This document shows, one piece after another, positions 48,633 to 61,400 of a DNA stretch of 64,000 bases. Position 1 is the first letter of the stretch. The number at the start of each line of letters is the position of its first letter. Made by a program: the position numbers and the translations under genes. The notes under the pieces were generated by a model. That model was not told where the DNA came from and made no database searches. It worked only from the letters and a program-made list of their open reading frames with translations. The DNA comes from Circinella minor. Lineage: Eukaryota > Mucoromycota > Mucoromycetes > Mucorales > Lichtheimiaceae. Where the stretch lies: NCBI GenBank assembly GCA_016758965.1, contig JAEPRB010000213.1, positions 1 through 64,000 on the forward strand, given 5' to 3'.

Positions 48633-49004
48633 TTGAAGAGACTGCAACGAAAGTATTGGGACGATAGAGACGGAAACCTTATTAAAGTAACTACATGTAT
48701 CGCCCCTTACATTGACCTCTTTGAGACTCTCATGGAGGTGCTTAAAGAAAACGGGATGAGTGATAGAATGCTTGCTATGGATAATGCTTTTATCCATAAG
48801 AACAAAGAATTTCGGGAGGCAATTGCGAGACAAGGGTTCCACATACATTATTTCCCTTCATGTTCACCTTTCTCAAACCCTATCGAACAATTCTGGTTGA
48901 AGGTGAAAACTAGAGTAAAGGGTAACTTATCGACAACAGTTGATATATTAACAGCGATAACCGCTTCAATTAATAAGGTTACTGTGGAAGATTGCGAAAA
49001 GTGA
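48633..49004 (+). pseudogene. Truncated DDE_3 (Tc1/IS630-like) transposase fragment
   Basis: 123 codons. It contains LAMDNAFIHKNKEF (second catalytic Asp of the DDE triad) and HYFPSCSPFSNPIEQFWLKV (third catalytic Glu), then a short C-terminal helix. The N-terminal DNA-binding helix-turn-helix and the first catalytic Asp are missing: upstream frames are broken and AT-rich. The fragment itself is free of stops, but without its N terminus it should be inactive. It lies in the loop shared by both inverted-repeat pairs. Confidence 0.85.
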
Positions 49005-49477
49005 ATAAAAAATTCACTCATGGTCGTTCCTGAGTTTTTAGAAAAAGAGACAACACTCTAGCTTTTTTTTAATCCTTATATTTTTATCTTTGGATTTATC
49101 TTTATATTCTTACATTTGGATTTTTATATTTATATAATTTTATCTTTATATTATTTTTATCTTCATATTATTATTTCTTTCATATTTTTTTTTTTTTTCA
49201 TATTTGAATATGTTTTTTTTCTTCTGTTTTGCTAGAGAATATATTTTCAAGTAGGAAATATAATTACAGTTCTCAACCACCATGAAATTTGTAATTCTCC
49301 CATCATCTAAAGTTTTTTTATATACTTATACGTTTATTTTATTTTTCTATATATAAAACTATTTCGAAAATAAGTAATATTCTTAAATATATTTAATAAT
49401 GTCTTTAAAAACTAAGTTAATTTAGAAATAACTATATATTATAATATATATATATATTTTTAAAACAGGTATACATT

Positions 49478-49781
49478 ATTGAGGTATACGATAGAATAAT
49501 AATTTAATTCAATAATAAAAAAAAAGTAAATAAAACGATGAGTCCTTTGAAACAGTGTTTATTCTTCAAAAATAAGATAAAGATTATTATTCTATGTACT
49601 ACTTGGTCTATTTATATGAATTGTTTATTATAATGAGTTATTTCTGGTATGTCATCTGAAGAATGTATCTTAAAGAATTTTATCTTAAGGTATGATAACC
49701 TTGTTCTTAGGATGAGCTTTATCAGGGGTAGACCCCTAGAATCTCCAGTATTTTTACATTCTTAATTCCATGACACTACAA
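49478..49781. repeat. Right arm of interlocked inverted repeat 2
   Basis: About 304 bp, the reverse complement of 47814-48123. It lies outside the right TIR (49307) of the 2.3-kb element, so the two inverted-repeat pairs are ordered L1-L2-R1-R2 rather than nested. Confidence 0.85.
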
Positions 49782-50768
49782 TTATGAAACATTTATTTAT
49801 CAAAAAAAAAAGTTATTATATAAAAAAAAACCAAATTCAATAAGAACTATATGAACCTTATTTTTTTTATTACTTCTTTTTTTCCAGCTAATAATAAATA
49901 GAAATATTGATATCAAATCAATAATATTTAGAATCAAACTTAGAAATAATAGATTTACTAATAATATAGGTAATATTAACATAATTATTGGAACTCTTTT
50001 TTTAAAAAAAATAAAGAAGGCGATTAGATAATTAACATTACTAATATAGTTATGTAGTAGATCAAAATATTTTTAATAGCCATCTATAATGCCTTGAAGA
50101 AGCACTACTATAAACTGGCTCATAATAACTAATAAAATTTTTCTTATTTAAAAGCTATATAGTGTCTTTTATTTATTCATAATATTTACATTTATAAGTA
50201 GTAAGAGACTCATTTACTTAAAGTATTAAATATATCTGGCAATATATTATACATAAAAGTGTTGTTGCCATTCTTTATAATCAATATATATAATTAATGG
50301 TTCCGCCTATTTAATTTTTGCTTTGCACTATAAAATATGAAATCATGTTTTAATTTATTATTTTTATTTTAAATGGACTCACTCTATCAACTACTCTTAA
50401 CGAGAAAAGGATTCCCTAAATAAATGTAATACTTTTTTTTAATCTATGAAAAGAAAGAAAAGCAACTAAATTGATCTATTAATATAACAAAAAAGAAAAA
50501 AGATGAATTGAAGACTAAAGATGACATAAAAAATAAAGATAATAAACGATCAGCGATGTGAATTAATATAAGTGCGATCAAAAATATTATTATATTGGTA
50601 TTCTTAAACTGACAACCAAAACAGATGACCATTTTTTTTTGATGATATATTTTGCTGACAACTCTAATAATTTATGCTATACTTATTTGAACCCTCTGTG
50701 GAGACGAAAATCCTGTAAAAAATAAAAAGACTGCGCTTTTACAATTGTTCGAAAAAAAAAGTATTAAA

Positions 50769-51474
50769 ATGAATGAAAACTACAATCTTGATCTACCTCT
50801 GCTCTATAATAATAGTGTACAGTAACAACAACAGCAACAGCAAACACCCATTCCCTCCTCCTTTATGTTCGCCATTCAACTTTTAGTTATCCTCCACCTT
50901 TTCCTATGTCAGCTACTCCCATACAACAAGGAACATTCGAGGAACAACAACGATATTCTAAACAATGACGTTCATGTTTCTCTGATAATTCTCTAACTTT
51001 TTATAATGAATGTCGGGAATTATTACAATTAAATCGTGATCAAGAACGATTACAAAAGTTATGTTTAGAAAAATATCTCGGTTGTTCTTAAGATTTAGAA
51101 CAATGGAATCGACAAATGATGTATCATGACGGTCCATTGAACAAAGAAAAAAAGGAATAATGAGCATGACACTATTGAATCACAACCTCAAGATAAATTT
51201 ATAATATCTTTAACTACAGACAATGAAGATGAAAAATATGCCATCTTTCAAAGCGATACATCACGGGTTTCTAATTATGACAGAGATCTTGAAAAATTGA
51301 TAACGGATCATGTTGAGGATAATGATGACGATGTTGATACAAACATCAAGAGAGGAAAAGAAAATAGTACATGGTAGAATAATTCAGTCGAACATTTGAA
51401 ACGCAAGAATAATTTAAAGAAGTTGATTGAAAAATATGGTCATTCACTAGGGGAAAATTATGTGGATTAATTGA
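50769..51474 (+). pseudogene. Broken reading frame with glutamine run, inside the 6.9-kb element
   Basis: It starts MNENYNLDLPLLYNN and then hits TAA inside a CAA-rich glutamine run. With frame changes and more stops (TGA near 50966, TAA near 51090 and 51160) it continues as Pro-rich MSATPIQQGTFEEQQRYSKQ and acidic, helix-like TTDNEDEKYAIFQSD and DRDLEKLITDHVEDNDDDVD segments. The amino-acid texture is clearly protein-like. The family is not recognised. It may be cargo of the element or a transposon accessory protein. Confidence 0.45.
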
Positions 51475-52454
51475 AAAATATCAAATCGAGCTTCCACGTC
51501 AGTCAAAACAATTTTTTATTGAAGAAGTAACTATAAAAAGAAGAAAAAAAGAGCAGACCAGGTGTTTATAAAAGTTAGAAGAGAAATGGATAGAAGAAAT
51601 ATTGAAACAAAAAAAAAAAGTCGTTTTACAGTAATGTTAAATTTATTAATGTAACCTATAAGCTTACTGTAACAAGCCAACCGAGAAGCTACTGTTTCTG
51701 TGATTGAAGAGTTTGTATCATCATAGATTTGTATCTCTAAAAATAAAAGCAATTATACATTGATAATTCGAGGCTCATTTAAGCAGGCATATTTTTCAAG
51801 ATGGATGATGAATGCAATTGTAAGTGTGAGTGGGGTAGGGTTACAATGGGCTTATATGTGTTATCAAACGAATTAGCTGTTATTAAATATGTACCCACGC
51901 AATTAAATACTATATACTTATAATAATCACAGAACTTTCTTTTTTAATATTATGACACTTTATTATAATCTTACATTTCATAACGACGAACACATCTTTA
52001 TATATACGATTATGCATTGACTTATCTCTTTTTTTTTTTTTTGACAATTTTATGGTAGCTAATAAAAGGTAAGAGAATAGAATATATTAATATATTAATG
52101 ATTCATATATTCAGTTGAATTATAAGGAATAATGAAAAGCAGGATAATAAAAATATAAAGTAACTTATTCCTATTATTATTTTCTATAATAAATGTTGTT
52201 ACATGAATGGGATATTATGTGATATTAGCAATATAAAGGTATTGGCAATTAGAATTCATCACTTCTGAGATTAGGTTAAATAATGAGTATAGATCTAAAA
52301 GTTTTAATGGATCACGCGAATGAATCAATTATTTTTAGCAATCTTTTTTACTATCTTCAAATGAACTAAAATTATTACTCGCTCTTTCAATGCTGTAATT
52401 TGACGTTCTTTTCAACCGACTTTTTTTTTAAAAAAAAGAATAAAAAAACCAAAG

Positions 52455-52795
52455 TCAACAACACTTGCGGATAGAGCGGACGAGATGAAGAGCATTAGAC
52501 ATATAAAGCATCGTGAACTTGCCATGAAAAAGTTATAAGAATTGATCGAGTATCAGGTCTCAGATGAAACTATAAAGAACAGAGAGGAATGATTTCTTGA
52601 GCTCAGAGGACAAAATACTAATTTCGAGCAGTGTGTTTTTATTGATGAGGCAGGATTTAACGTACACTTTAGACAATCATTTGAACGATCAAAAAGATTA
52701 GAGGGAACTATTGCTAGAGCTATAGTCCCAAATAATCGAGATGTCAACATATCTATTGCTGACGAAGAAAGTAGCAAATATATCATTGAATAAAG
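52455..52795 (+). pseudogene. Degenerate DDE_3 transposase remnant
   Basis: One frame reads RADEMKSIRHIKHRELAMKK, a TAA, ELIEYQVSDETIKNREE, a TGA, FLELRGQNTNFEQC and then VFIDEAGFNVHFRQSFERSK followed by TIARAIVPNNRDVNISI. The FIDEAGFN...R block is the first-Asp region of Tc1/IS630-like transposases. The frame stops at about 52793. Two internal stops plus missing ends make it non-functional. It represents a different part of the enzyme from the 48633-49004 fragment. Confidence 0.75.
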
Positions 52796-53784
52796 TACCA
52801 GGGAGTAACTGGTGGATACAAAAAGAATAAAACAAAAATAAAAAAGATAATGAACAACACATGCTTGCAAAGATTGGTCCAGGGACTAGCTATTTCTGCG
52901 AATCCTCGAAGACTGTGATAGATGTCTTTAAAAAAATTACGATATGTAACGAAGGTTTCTACGTAGTTAAGAAAAATCCAAGGAAATATCACACAAATTG
53001 GTTCAGGAAACTTTTGCTAAACGTGGTTCCCATCATTTCTTAATCACAATGAAGAGTTTTAATCAGAACTAAATTAAGGCTCGTGTAAAACGGGAGCTAT
53101 GGTCAAAGCAGATTTTTTAACTTCATGTATTATCGCATCACTGCTCATCAAGTTGCAGTTATTGATTGCAGAGGATGGATCGATCATTTAAGATTGTCTT
53201 TTTTATTTTCACCATGTGTATTTGAAAAGAGTGAATGTTGTAGTATTTATCTTTACACTTTTATATCTATCATTTTTTTTAAAACAATTTATACTTGTCA
53301 TCAAAGAAATAAATAACCAAGGCTCAAAGTTATAATTCGTCATGCGCCAAATTGATAATAATTCTAATCAATGTGATAGTTTCCCCCAGCGCAAAATTTT
53401 TTTAAAAAAACTCAGCGACAAACTTAAATTTCTTTTGAAAAAAAGGATGGGGTCTGTGCTTTTTCGGAGTAGCTTTGTGAAACAAACTAATAAAATGGAT
53501 CGGCATGAAACGATTTATGTACTTCTTTAACCATTGAACAGTTTTCTTTTCTTATTATTCTTCTTTATTTCATTCTTACGACTTAACACCTTTTACTTCA
53601 TTTAACAATGTCACATGGTTCTTTCGGTATTTGAAATCAATTGGATAGTCATAAACGCGTCATAACTACGGAAATTCAAATTTTTGAAAACGGTCACGAA
53701 AAAAAAGTTATAAAAAGGGGGAACTTTTTCCTACTTTTTTTTTTCTTTTCTTCTTTTTTTTCTTCACTTCTCTGCAATTCATGA

Positions 53785-53970
53785 GTTTCTTCTTTAAGAT
53801 TTCTCTGAATTTCAATAAGATATCTCTGATTTCTTTAGTTTTTTAACCAATAAGATTTCTCTGATTTTCAATAAGACTTCTCTGAGTTCTTTCGAACATG
53901 AGCTTTTTGAACTTGAGCTTTTTGAAGTTTTGAAGTTTTGAAGTTTTGCAATTTTGAAGTTTTGAAAGCA
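53785..53970. repeat. Short imperfect tandem repeats
   Basis: Four imperfect copies of an AAGATTTCTCTGATTTTCAAT-like unit are followed by GAGCTTTTTGAACTT twice and a TTTTGAAGTT run five times. It is inside the 6.9-kb element and non-coding. Confidence 0.6.
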
Positions 53971-54984
53971 ATTGGTTATTATTATTAATTTTTTTTTAAA
54001 TAAATTTTTTTTTAATAAAAATATTTTTATTGTTGGTTTTTTTAATAATAATTATTATCATTATTTTTTTTCGGATTATAAAGTTTCTTGTTCTAGTAAG
54101 AACTTTCATGTGATTAAAGTGGTTTGTCCTTATTTTACTCTAAGTTCACTTTATTATGTTCTTCTTGAATTTAAAGCCATTCTGTTTTTTAATGGTAACA
54201 AGTTTAAGCAATTTCTTTTTTTTTGAAAATGATTTTGTTCCTGTATTAAAAGGCGTTTATAGTTCAAAACGCTCTATAAATTAAAAAAAAAAAGGACAGG
54301 TACACTTATGTGTCTACGCATAAATTTTATTTTATAATACAAGTTAGTTACTTGAATGAATTACGCTAAAAAGAATTACAAATTACTACTACATTATATA
54401 TTTCATTATGGAGAAATGCCTTTCATAATTTATTTGTGTTTGCTATAAAGGAAAAAGAGCAATTTATTTATTTTTATTCCAAACACAATATAAAAGGTTT
54501 CATAGCAACAAAACGAATATGCTTTTTTTTTTTTGCATGACGTGAAAAACTCAATTTTTTACCCTAGTCCACCTTCAAAGCCAAAGTCTCACAATAAAAC
54601 AAATATAATTACGTACTTTTTATAAGACAGCATTCTTTCGTATACTCAACATTAGACTACGTAAATAGAATGTTATTAAAAATTCTTGTTATGATCTCAA
54701 CACAAAAAACCTCCTATATACGCTATTATTATCATGTAAACTATAAACTTAAAATCAGGAGAATTCTCTTGGTTGCAATTAAATGATATTATTTTAGTCC
54801 AATCATTATATAATAAACCTTTTTCTTTTTTTCTTCTTGTAGAGTAACATATATAAACTATCGCTAAATAAAACATCTTATTCTTTAACTTTTTTTTTTG
54901 TGTGTGTTTATGCCATTTATGTATTCGCATCTAATTAGTACGAGTGTACTTATTATTAGAACCTAATTACAAGATTGTCTTCTT

Positions 54985-55195
54985 CTATAAAGAACGAAAC
55001 TCGGTGTAGCGTATGGAAATCAAGGAGAAGATACTTCCAATGTTGCTGATATAGTTATTATAGCCACGCATGTCGATAATATCAAAGGTTATGCAGGGAT
55101 GTTGAAATCTTTGCTGGTCGAAGGTAGACAATATATGATTTATCCGGATATAATTCTAGGAAAGATTCGTGTTGGAGAAATTGGGATGATTTAGA
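54985..55195 (+). pseudogene. Unrecognised coding-like fragment in the 6.9-kb element
   Basis: An open stretch of about 60 codons, with balanced composition unlike its surroundings, reads GVAYGNQGEDTSNVADIVII, then THVDNIKGYAGMLKSLL and so on to a TAG near 55192. A second such island at about 55606-55780 reads DEKPEINFTKLTNDQEGNTR followed by EHTTGSIKMIEKSLYCPYVL. Both may be exons of one decayed gene carried by the element. I cannot name the family. Confidence 0.35.
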
Positions 55196-56705
55196 AAACT
55201 TTTTTATTTTTCACAAAACAAACTAAAAGAGTAAGCATTTGCTACTATATTTTTATTCAATTTTATTCACTGTCGTTCAAATATGGAAATTCGTGTTCGA
55301 AATTTGCTTCTGGTTGCTCTGGATGTTCTGGATGTTCTGGTTCTTTTCCATGGTAACATTTACTTGGAATTTTCTATATTATGTAATATGGAACTTGTGA
55401 ATCGGATGCGTGTTTTATCAAACCACTTCTTAAAGTAAACGTACCAATTGTTAGTACAGCTCTCATTTATAAAGACATTAATCTCTATAACAGTAGTTTA
55501 TTTGTACGGAAGTGAAGCCAAAAAAAAAGGTCGATACGTATTATCTATTTTTATATAATTAATTGATTTAGATATATCTTTTTATACTTATTTTTTTTAT
55601 ATAGATGAGAAGCCTGAAATCAACTTCACCAAGCTTACCAATGACCAAGAGGGCAACACCCGGAGGGAACATACAACTGGTTCTATAAAGATGATTGAAA
55701 AATCTTTATATTGCCCCTACGTACTATTTTACCTTGACTATTCGACTACTTTACTCCAAGTTTTAAGATTACAGTGGTAAGAGAGTTGAGTACATAATTG
55801 GAAAGGACTTGTAAATGGACTGTCCGGTAAAAGAAAAAGATAAACAGTATAGGAATGCATTTTATACCTATCTTGGAACTCAAAATATGGGTTCGTATAA
55901 GAGAGAGCAGTAAAACCCTGTGTGTTTAATTAGCGTGAATTTTTATTATTATATTCATATTTCATGACATCAATAAAACTATCTATTTATGATTTATAGA
56001 ATGCTACAATCAAAATCTTTTATTCGACGGGAATGTAATTACAACTATAGCTGATCGTAACCTCACTGAAATGTTAGGTTATCCAGAACTAGCTATACAC
56101 AATTATTAATTATCTTGTATGCTTTCTGGTATTTTCTGAAGTCACAGAATAGTAAATTAAAAATACAATAGTATAAACCAAAAATCGAATAGGCATAGCC
56201 ATTAATCATATCTATCAATTAAGAACGGTAATAATACTCTTAATATGTAGTATAGTATATTGCCAAATATAATAAATACTTTAAACAAATAAGTTTTTTT
56301 ACTACTTATAAATGTAATTATTATAAATAAATAAAAGAAACTATATAGCTTTTAAACAAAATTTTTTTTGGTAGTTATTATGAGCCAGTTTATAGTGCTT
56401 CTTCAAGATATTATATGGCTAGTAAAAGTATTTTGATCTATTAACTATATTTGTAAAAATAAACAAAAAAAATGTAATGTCAATTATTGAATCACCTTCT
56501 TTAAAAAAAAGTTTTAATAGTTATGTTAATAATATTCATATTACTAGTCATTGTCAATTCAAAAAGAGTTAAATGTGTAGACAACAGTATCAGTAAACCT
56601 ATCATCGCTAAACTCTAAACTTGATTCTATATTATTGATTTCATGTCAATATTTCTATTTATTAGCCAAAAAGAAGTACTAAAAAAAAACAGGGCTCATA
56701 TAGTG

Positions 56706-58143
56706 TAGAAAGGTATTTAATATATTATCAAGAAGAACCATTCACAATAATATCCATTGTAGGGAATTTGTGGGGGTAATGTTCAAGTCATCATCATCAC
56801 TACTATCTAAGTTGAAATATATTTTTATCAATACCATTATTATTTATTTATATATACAATAGAATACTGTAGCTCATCAGCTTATTATAATATGCAATAA
56901 CATCATTACACTAAAAAGAAGGTAGAACAATAATGAAAACTTGGGACGTAGTGCCAAATTAGGAAATGAGAAATAAAAAAAATAGTGGATGGCGCTAACT
57001 TTTATAAACACAAACAAACAAGCCAAAATTAAGTTGGTGCATTTATTGTACTCTGCATATAATTTCATTATTTCGTAATGAGATAAAAAAAAATATTCAC
57101 GAGCAAAAAGCCGCCGGTGAAATCAATGTGTACGAACATTTAATAATTTTTATTTTTATTTTCTCTTTTTGTTGGTAAGTTAAAAGAATATGTATAAAAA
57201 AATAAATGACTCTAAACCCAAAATAAATAAATGGATGGGGTACTAGAAAGAAAAGTATATGATAATAAAAGTTCTAATTAATCCCATAAGAAAACTAGCA
57301 CCAATAATTAATGTTGATATTTCAATATCTATAAACTTATTGTAAAGAAAAAGAAAAAAAAGCATATAGTAATTTCATGCACAATAGCTGGATAAACCTT
57401 ATATTGCACGTGGATCAAAGTATTGGAATAACCAAAGAAGTGCATTTCCGAAAGGGTATAAGTTGATTGGGTCCCTCTCTCATTTTTTAGATAATTACTT
57501 TATTTCCATGTGAAAATAAGAAAAAGAAAAAGGTCAAAAAAGAAAAATTTGTTGGGTTACTCTTTTTTATAATAATTTTACTCGTGAAAAAAAAAGGCAT
57601 ATGTTTGCATTATATCGTTAAATAATGCAAAATTTTTTCAAGTCACTTGATTGGTAATGTTATCTCATGTTTTTTTTTTGTTATGACAGCTGGTTAATAA
57701 ATGAAAAAAAAAACCACACCAAGAAAAGTAGATAATTCTTTTCATGTTTGAAGCGATAGTAAAGGTAATCGCACATGGTAAATTCCGTCTAGTACTCCAC
57801 AAAAAGTTGCCTATTTTAGGTTGTCAAGTCAATTTATTAAAGAATAGGTAGTAAGTAGCGCTTTACTTTATCATGTTGTAGTTGTGATTATTGACAAACA
57901 GATCTTATTACCTTTCTTCCTTTCCTCTCCTCTGTTCATTATCTCTTACCACCATCGGAACAATATAAAAGGATCATCCGAGATTCATGACTCTAATGAT
58001 TTACCTTTTTTTTTTTTACACTCCTGTTCACTTCAAAAATTAAGTGATATAAATTTTACTTTATTATTATAGTTATTACTCCTATTGCTATACGTACGTT
58101 ATTATTATTAATAATAGTACATGTAAGCTCTTTATTAATAAAA
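56706..58143. other. Spacer right of the 6.9-kb element
   Basis: AT-rich, with short homopolymers. It is the promoter side of the zinc-knuckle gene. No gene or repeat seen. Confidence 0.45.
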
Positions 58144-58442
58144 ATGAGGTATCACTCCGTAATATTGGATAGCAACAAGAACAACAGTGAAGCTACCACT
58201 ATCACCAAACTTACTACGGTTGAACATAATTATACTAATCAACGTCGAAAACAAGAATTAAAATATTCATCTGGACGTGGAAAATGTCAAATATGTGGAT
58301 CGATCAATCATCAAACGCGTGTAAGTTTAAATTTTCATACAACTAAATATAAACCACTAATATATTTTAGAAAGTATTTTCTTATAATCATTGCTTTTTT
58401 TAATCTTTTTTGTTTCATTAGAATTGTCCAGTATCTCCGTAA
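58144..58442 (+). CDS. Small CCHC zinc-knuckle protein, 65 aa, two exons
   Basis: Exons 58144-58320 and 58422-58442 join at CGT|GTAAGT ... ATTAG|AAT in phase 0 and give 65 aa. The end reads GKCQICGSINHQTRNCPVSP, a CX2CX4HX4C zinc knuckle (C48, C51, H56, C61) whose last cysteine is supplied by the second exon. A basic segment (NQRRKQELKYSSGRGK) precedes it. Single-knuckle proteins usually bind single-stranded RNA or DNA. It could be a free-standing small protein or a domesticated retroelement nucleocapsid fragment. An intron completing the knuckle argues against a simple relic. Confidence 0.55.
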
Positions 58443-61400
58443 CAGTCAAAAAAGAATCACTGCTTGAACTGAAATTTCATTATCAAGTTATAATAATATC
58501 ATTACTTTTTTTTATTATTATTATCATCATTATGTACACAAGATTCTTTTTCTTCACAAAGTACAAAGTTTCTATTATTTCTATCATATTCGTTGTTTAT
58601 TTTTCTTTTTACACATACCCCAACAACGATAAACAAAACAAACAAAGAAAAAAAAAACAGCAGATATTTTTTTTTCAGTAATATACCTATTTGCTTTTTT
58701 TTTTTCATGTGAAAAGTTTTTTTTTTTTTTTTTTTTTGATGTGTGTAATCAAATTTTCACTGTAACCATCTGTTGCTATTCTTTTTCTCTCTCTCGTTTA
58801 CTCCCTTCATACTATTTGTTATCTATTACAGTTAATAATGTACTCGAGAATCGTAAATACCCATAAACTATATACGAACAATTTATAGTTCACAACATTA
58901 TCGTATTTTCTTTTTCTCATAAATTATTCTTGTATTGAACAAAACAAAAAGCATGATTTTGTAAAAAAGTTCAGGTAAAAGAAAATAATACGGATAAGCT
59001 GAAAAATTTCGGGTGGAAAAGGAAAAGAATCTTCTCTAATGAGAGTTTGACTACAATAGATCCTGATGATCCCACCACAAAAAAAGGTGATGGAGAAAGA
59101 TTGTAGTCGGGACTGCACCAAAAAGAAATAATTGTCTTTCCGAGTTTAGCTATTGGGGTGTCACTTTTTTCTTTATTATCTAGCTATTCTTTTAGAATAG
59201 ATGATATATTTTGTAATTGATATAATTAAATTTTTTATTCTTTTATTATCGTCTGTGAATTTCGATTAGTACATTAGTTGTTGACTTTTTTTTTTTCTTA
59301 TCATCACCATACTGTCAACTACTTTTTTTTTTCCCGAATGTTGTTTCGTGTACGAGGGGTACGTTTCCAAGTATTACAAGATACGTTTATAGAGTACTAT
59401 AAAAGGAATAAAAGAAAAGAATCATTGCCCCCATAACCGTTTTACTATTTTTGTTAATTTTTACTATCTATCAACATAACACAGCGTTAACAGCACAAAA
59501 GCAACGGTTTGGAACGACTTTTTGTAGTAATACTAATAGTTTACTAAGCAGAGACTTTGTTAAATAAACAGAAAGTATTATCAAGCTTTATCAGAAAAAC
59601 AATTTGATATTCGATGACTAAGACACTGAAAATAATAAGTTATTACTATAGCAACAAATGCTTTTATAAAATATGTATATAGTAATAACATTGGTCCATG
59701 CATAATGTAATTCATTGATTGTAAAAGATTGGAATATAATATATGCATTATATATAAATATTTACAAACATGCACCCAAACAAGAATAACAGTAGTTTAT
59801 TTCTTTAATGCTAGTATCCTTTATAATATAAAAATATACAGCGTGTACCATTGTATTGTTTTAATAAAAACGAAACATTGGACAAGTGAATCTAATGATT
59901 AAACATTAATTTTTGTACTAGGACAATGGAAAATGCAAATGCTATCACAAAAAAAAAAAAAAAAAAAAACGTCTGTTTTTTCTTTCGTCATACTCATTTT
60001 TCTCTGATGGATGATCTCTTATCGATGTAATAATAAGACCAATCAGAATGAAAAGAATATTCATTTGCTTGTAATATATAATATATATAAAATAAACTTT
60101 ATCTTTTTAACAATAACGAAAAGAATATATATCCGTTTACCAAATTGGACTTGTTGAAAAGACATATATTAAAAGCTAGTAAATATCACCTGCATATCTG
60201 GATAAATCTCAAAAACTTTTTTGTTTAGACTATAAATTATTTCCTTCATTCTCACGCGTTCCAAGACAAAAAAGAAAGAGAAATCTTTCCCCATAAATAT
60301 ACTTTATTTGGATAGTGAAATTACAATTTCTTTTTTCTTTTTTCCAATCAAGATAAGGAAGCATTATCATGAAATGGATTGGTATTTAAAAAAGAAAAAG
60401 TTTTTTACAAAAAGGTCAATAGAGGCTATATTTGAGCACTCTTTTATTTAATTATCAATTGCTATTTTAACATAATAAAATTATACTACGTAACATGAAT
60501 AAAAGCAATCTAGCAATTAGTTGGAAAAAAAAAGATTTAGTATATAATTTATAAATGACTAAGCAGGGATTTAATGTATAATGGTAAGAACACCACCTTC
60601 GTCTCATTTTTAGACTTGCTTATAAGAATCTTTTTCTTCTTCTGTTTATTTAAAGAGCGTGTCGTGCTTAATTACAGAAAAAAAAATTAGTTCATATAAT
60701 TTACATAAGGAAACAGCCGTATGAAAATTCGTTGATTGTTGCAATGAAGGTTGATTATGAATAATATATAGCTTACGGAAAATATCGGAGAAACAGTGCT
60801 CAAGTCCACTGGTTATCTCATGAAAAAAGTCACTAAATAATCCTTCACAAAGAATAATCAGTAAAAAGAGAATAAAACAAAACTTTTTAATAACTTTAGT
60901 CAAACGCTCTTTTATTTATATAACAAATAAATAAAACATATTTTTATTGTCATGTTTACAGCTACACCATTGTATCTTTATTATGTATGCTTATCATTGT
61001 CTTTTCTTGAAAAAAGTTATTTGTTACTATGTTTTTATACTTGATTTAATGTGGTCAATTATCTGAATGCTACTAAATGTTCGTATCTATTATCAACTTA
61101 ACCTTTTGTATTCTGATCACTATGTATACTATTTTATAAAACTTATTTTGTACATATTATCATTTTTAGTATGATATGGTTCATCTACTTGTTATATTTT
61201 TTTATACAGTATATGGAAATGATGAAGAAAAGACTTATAATAATCCAAATAAGATTAATCGTAAAATAGTGGTCAATGGAAACCCCATGCTTCATAAATA
61301 AAGAACATATCTAGTATATCAGTTCACGAAAAAACAAAATACTCTTTATTATGTATGTAAGACATCTTTTTTTTTTAAAGAAGAACTATTATGGTAAACG

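Larger units (their letters stand above)
46980..49307. mobile_element. 2.3-kb Tc1/mariner-type element with long inverted repeats, degenerate
   Basis: The left end, GATGATGGCAGAATTAAAAA at 46980, matches in reverse complement the right end finishing at 49307 (GATGATGGGAGAATTACAAA). The similarity continues inward, with gaps, through GAGAACTGTAATTATATTTC to a shared AAAAAAAGCTAGAGT block (about 47164-47176 against 49058-49070), so the inverted arms span about 200-255 bp. TA flanks both ends (46978-46979 and 49308-49309). Inside is a truncated transposase ORF at 48633-49004. One arm of a second inverted repeat (47814-48123) is embedded in it. Confidence 0.75.
49844..56705. mobile_element. 6.9-kb decayed element with terminal inverted repeats of about 0.5 kb
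   Basis: The left arm (about 49844-50335) matches in reverse complement the right arm (about 56165-56705). Aligned blocks include CTATATGAACCTTATTTTTT with CTATATGAGCCCTGTTTTTT at the tips, GAAGAAGCACTACTATAAAC with GAAGAAGCACTATAAACTGG, and ATTAATGGTTCCGCCTATTT with ATTAATGGCTATGCCTATTC near the inner ends. A TATA sequence at both tips makes a TA duplication possible. The interior carries broken reading frames and transposase debris but no intact gene. Long TIRs suggest a MULE-like or composite DNA transposon. The superfamily is not determined. Confidence 0.65.

Noticed and set aside
58985..59105. Protein-like stretch KRKRIFSNESLTTIDPDDPT as a transposase remnant
   Set aside because: Only a faint resemblance to the FSDES region of Tc1 transposases; no other family motif nearby.
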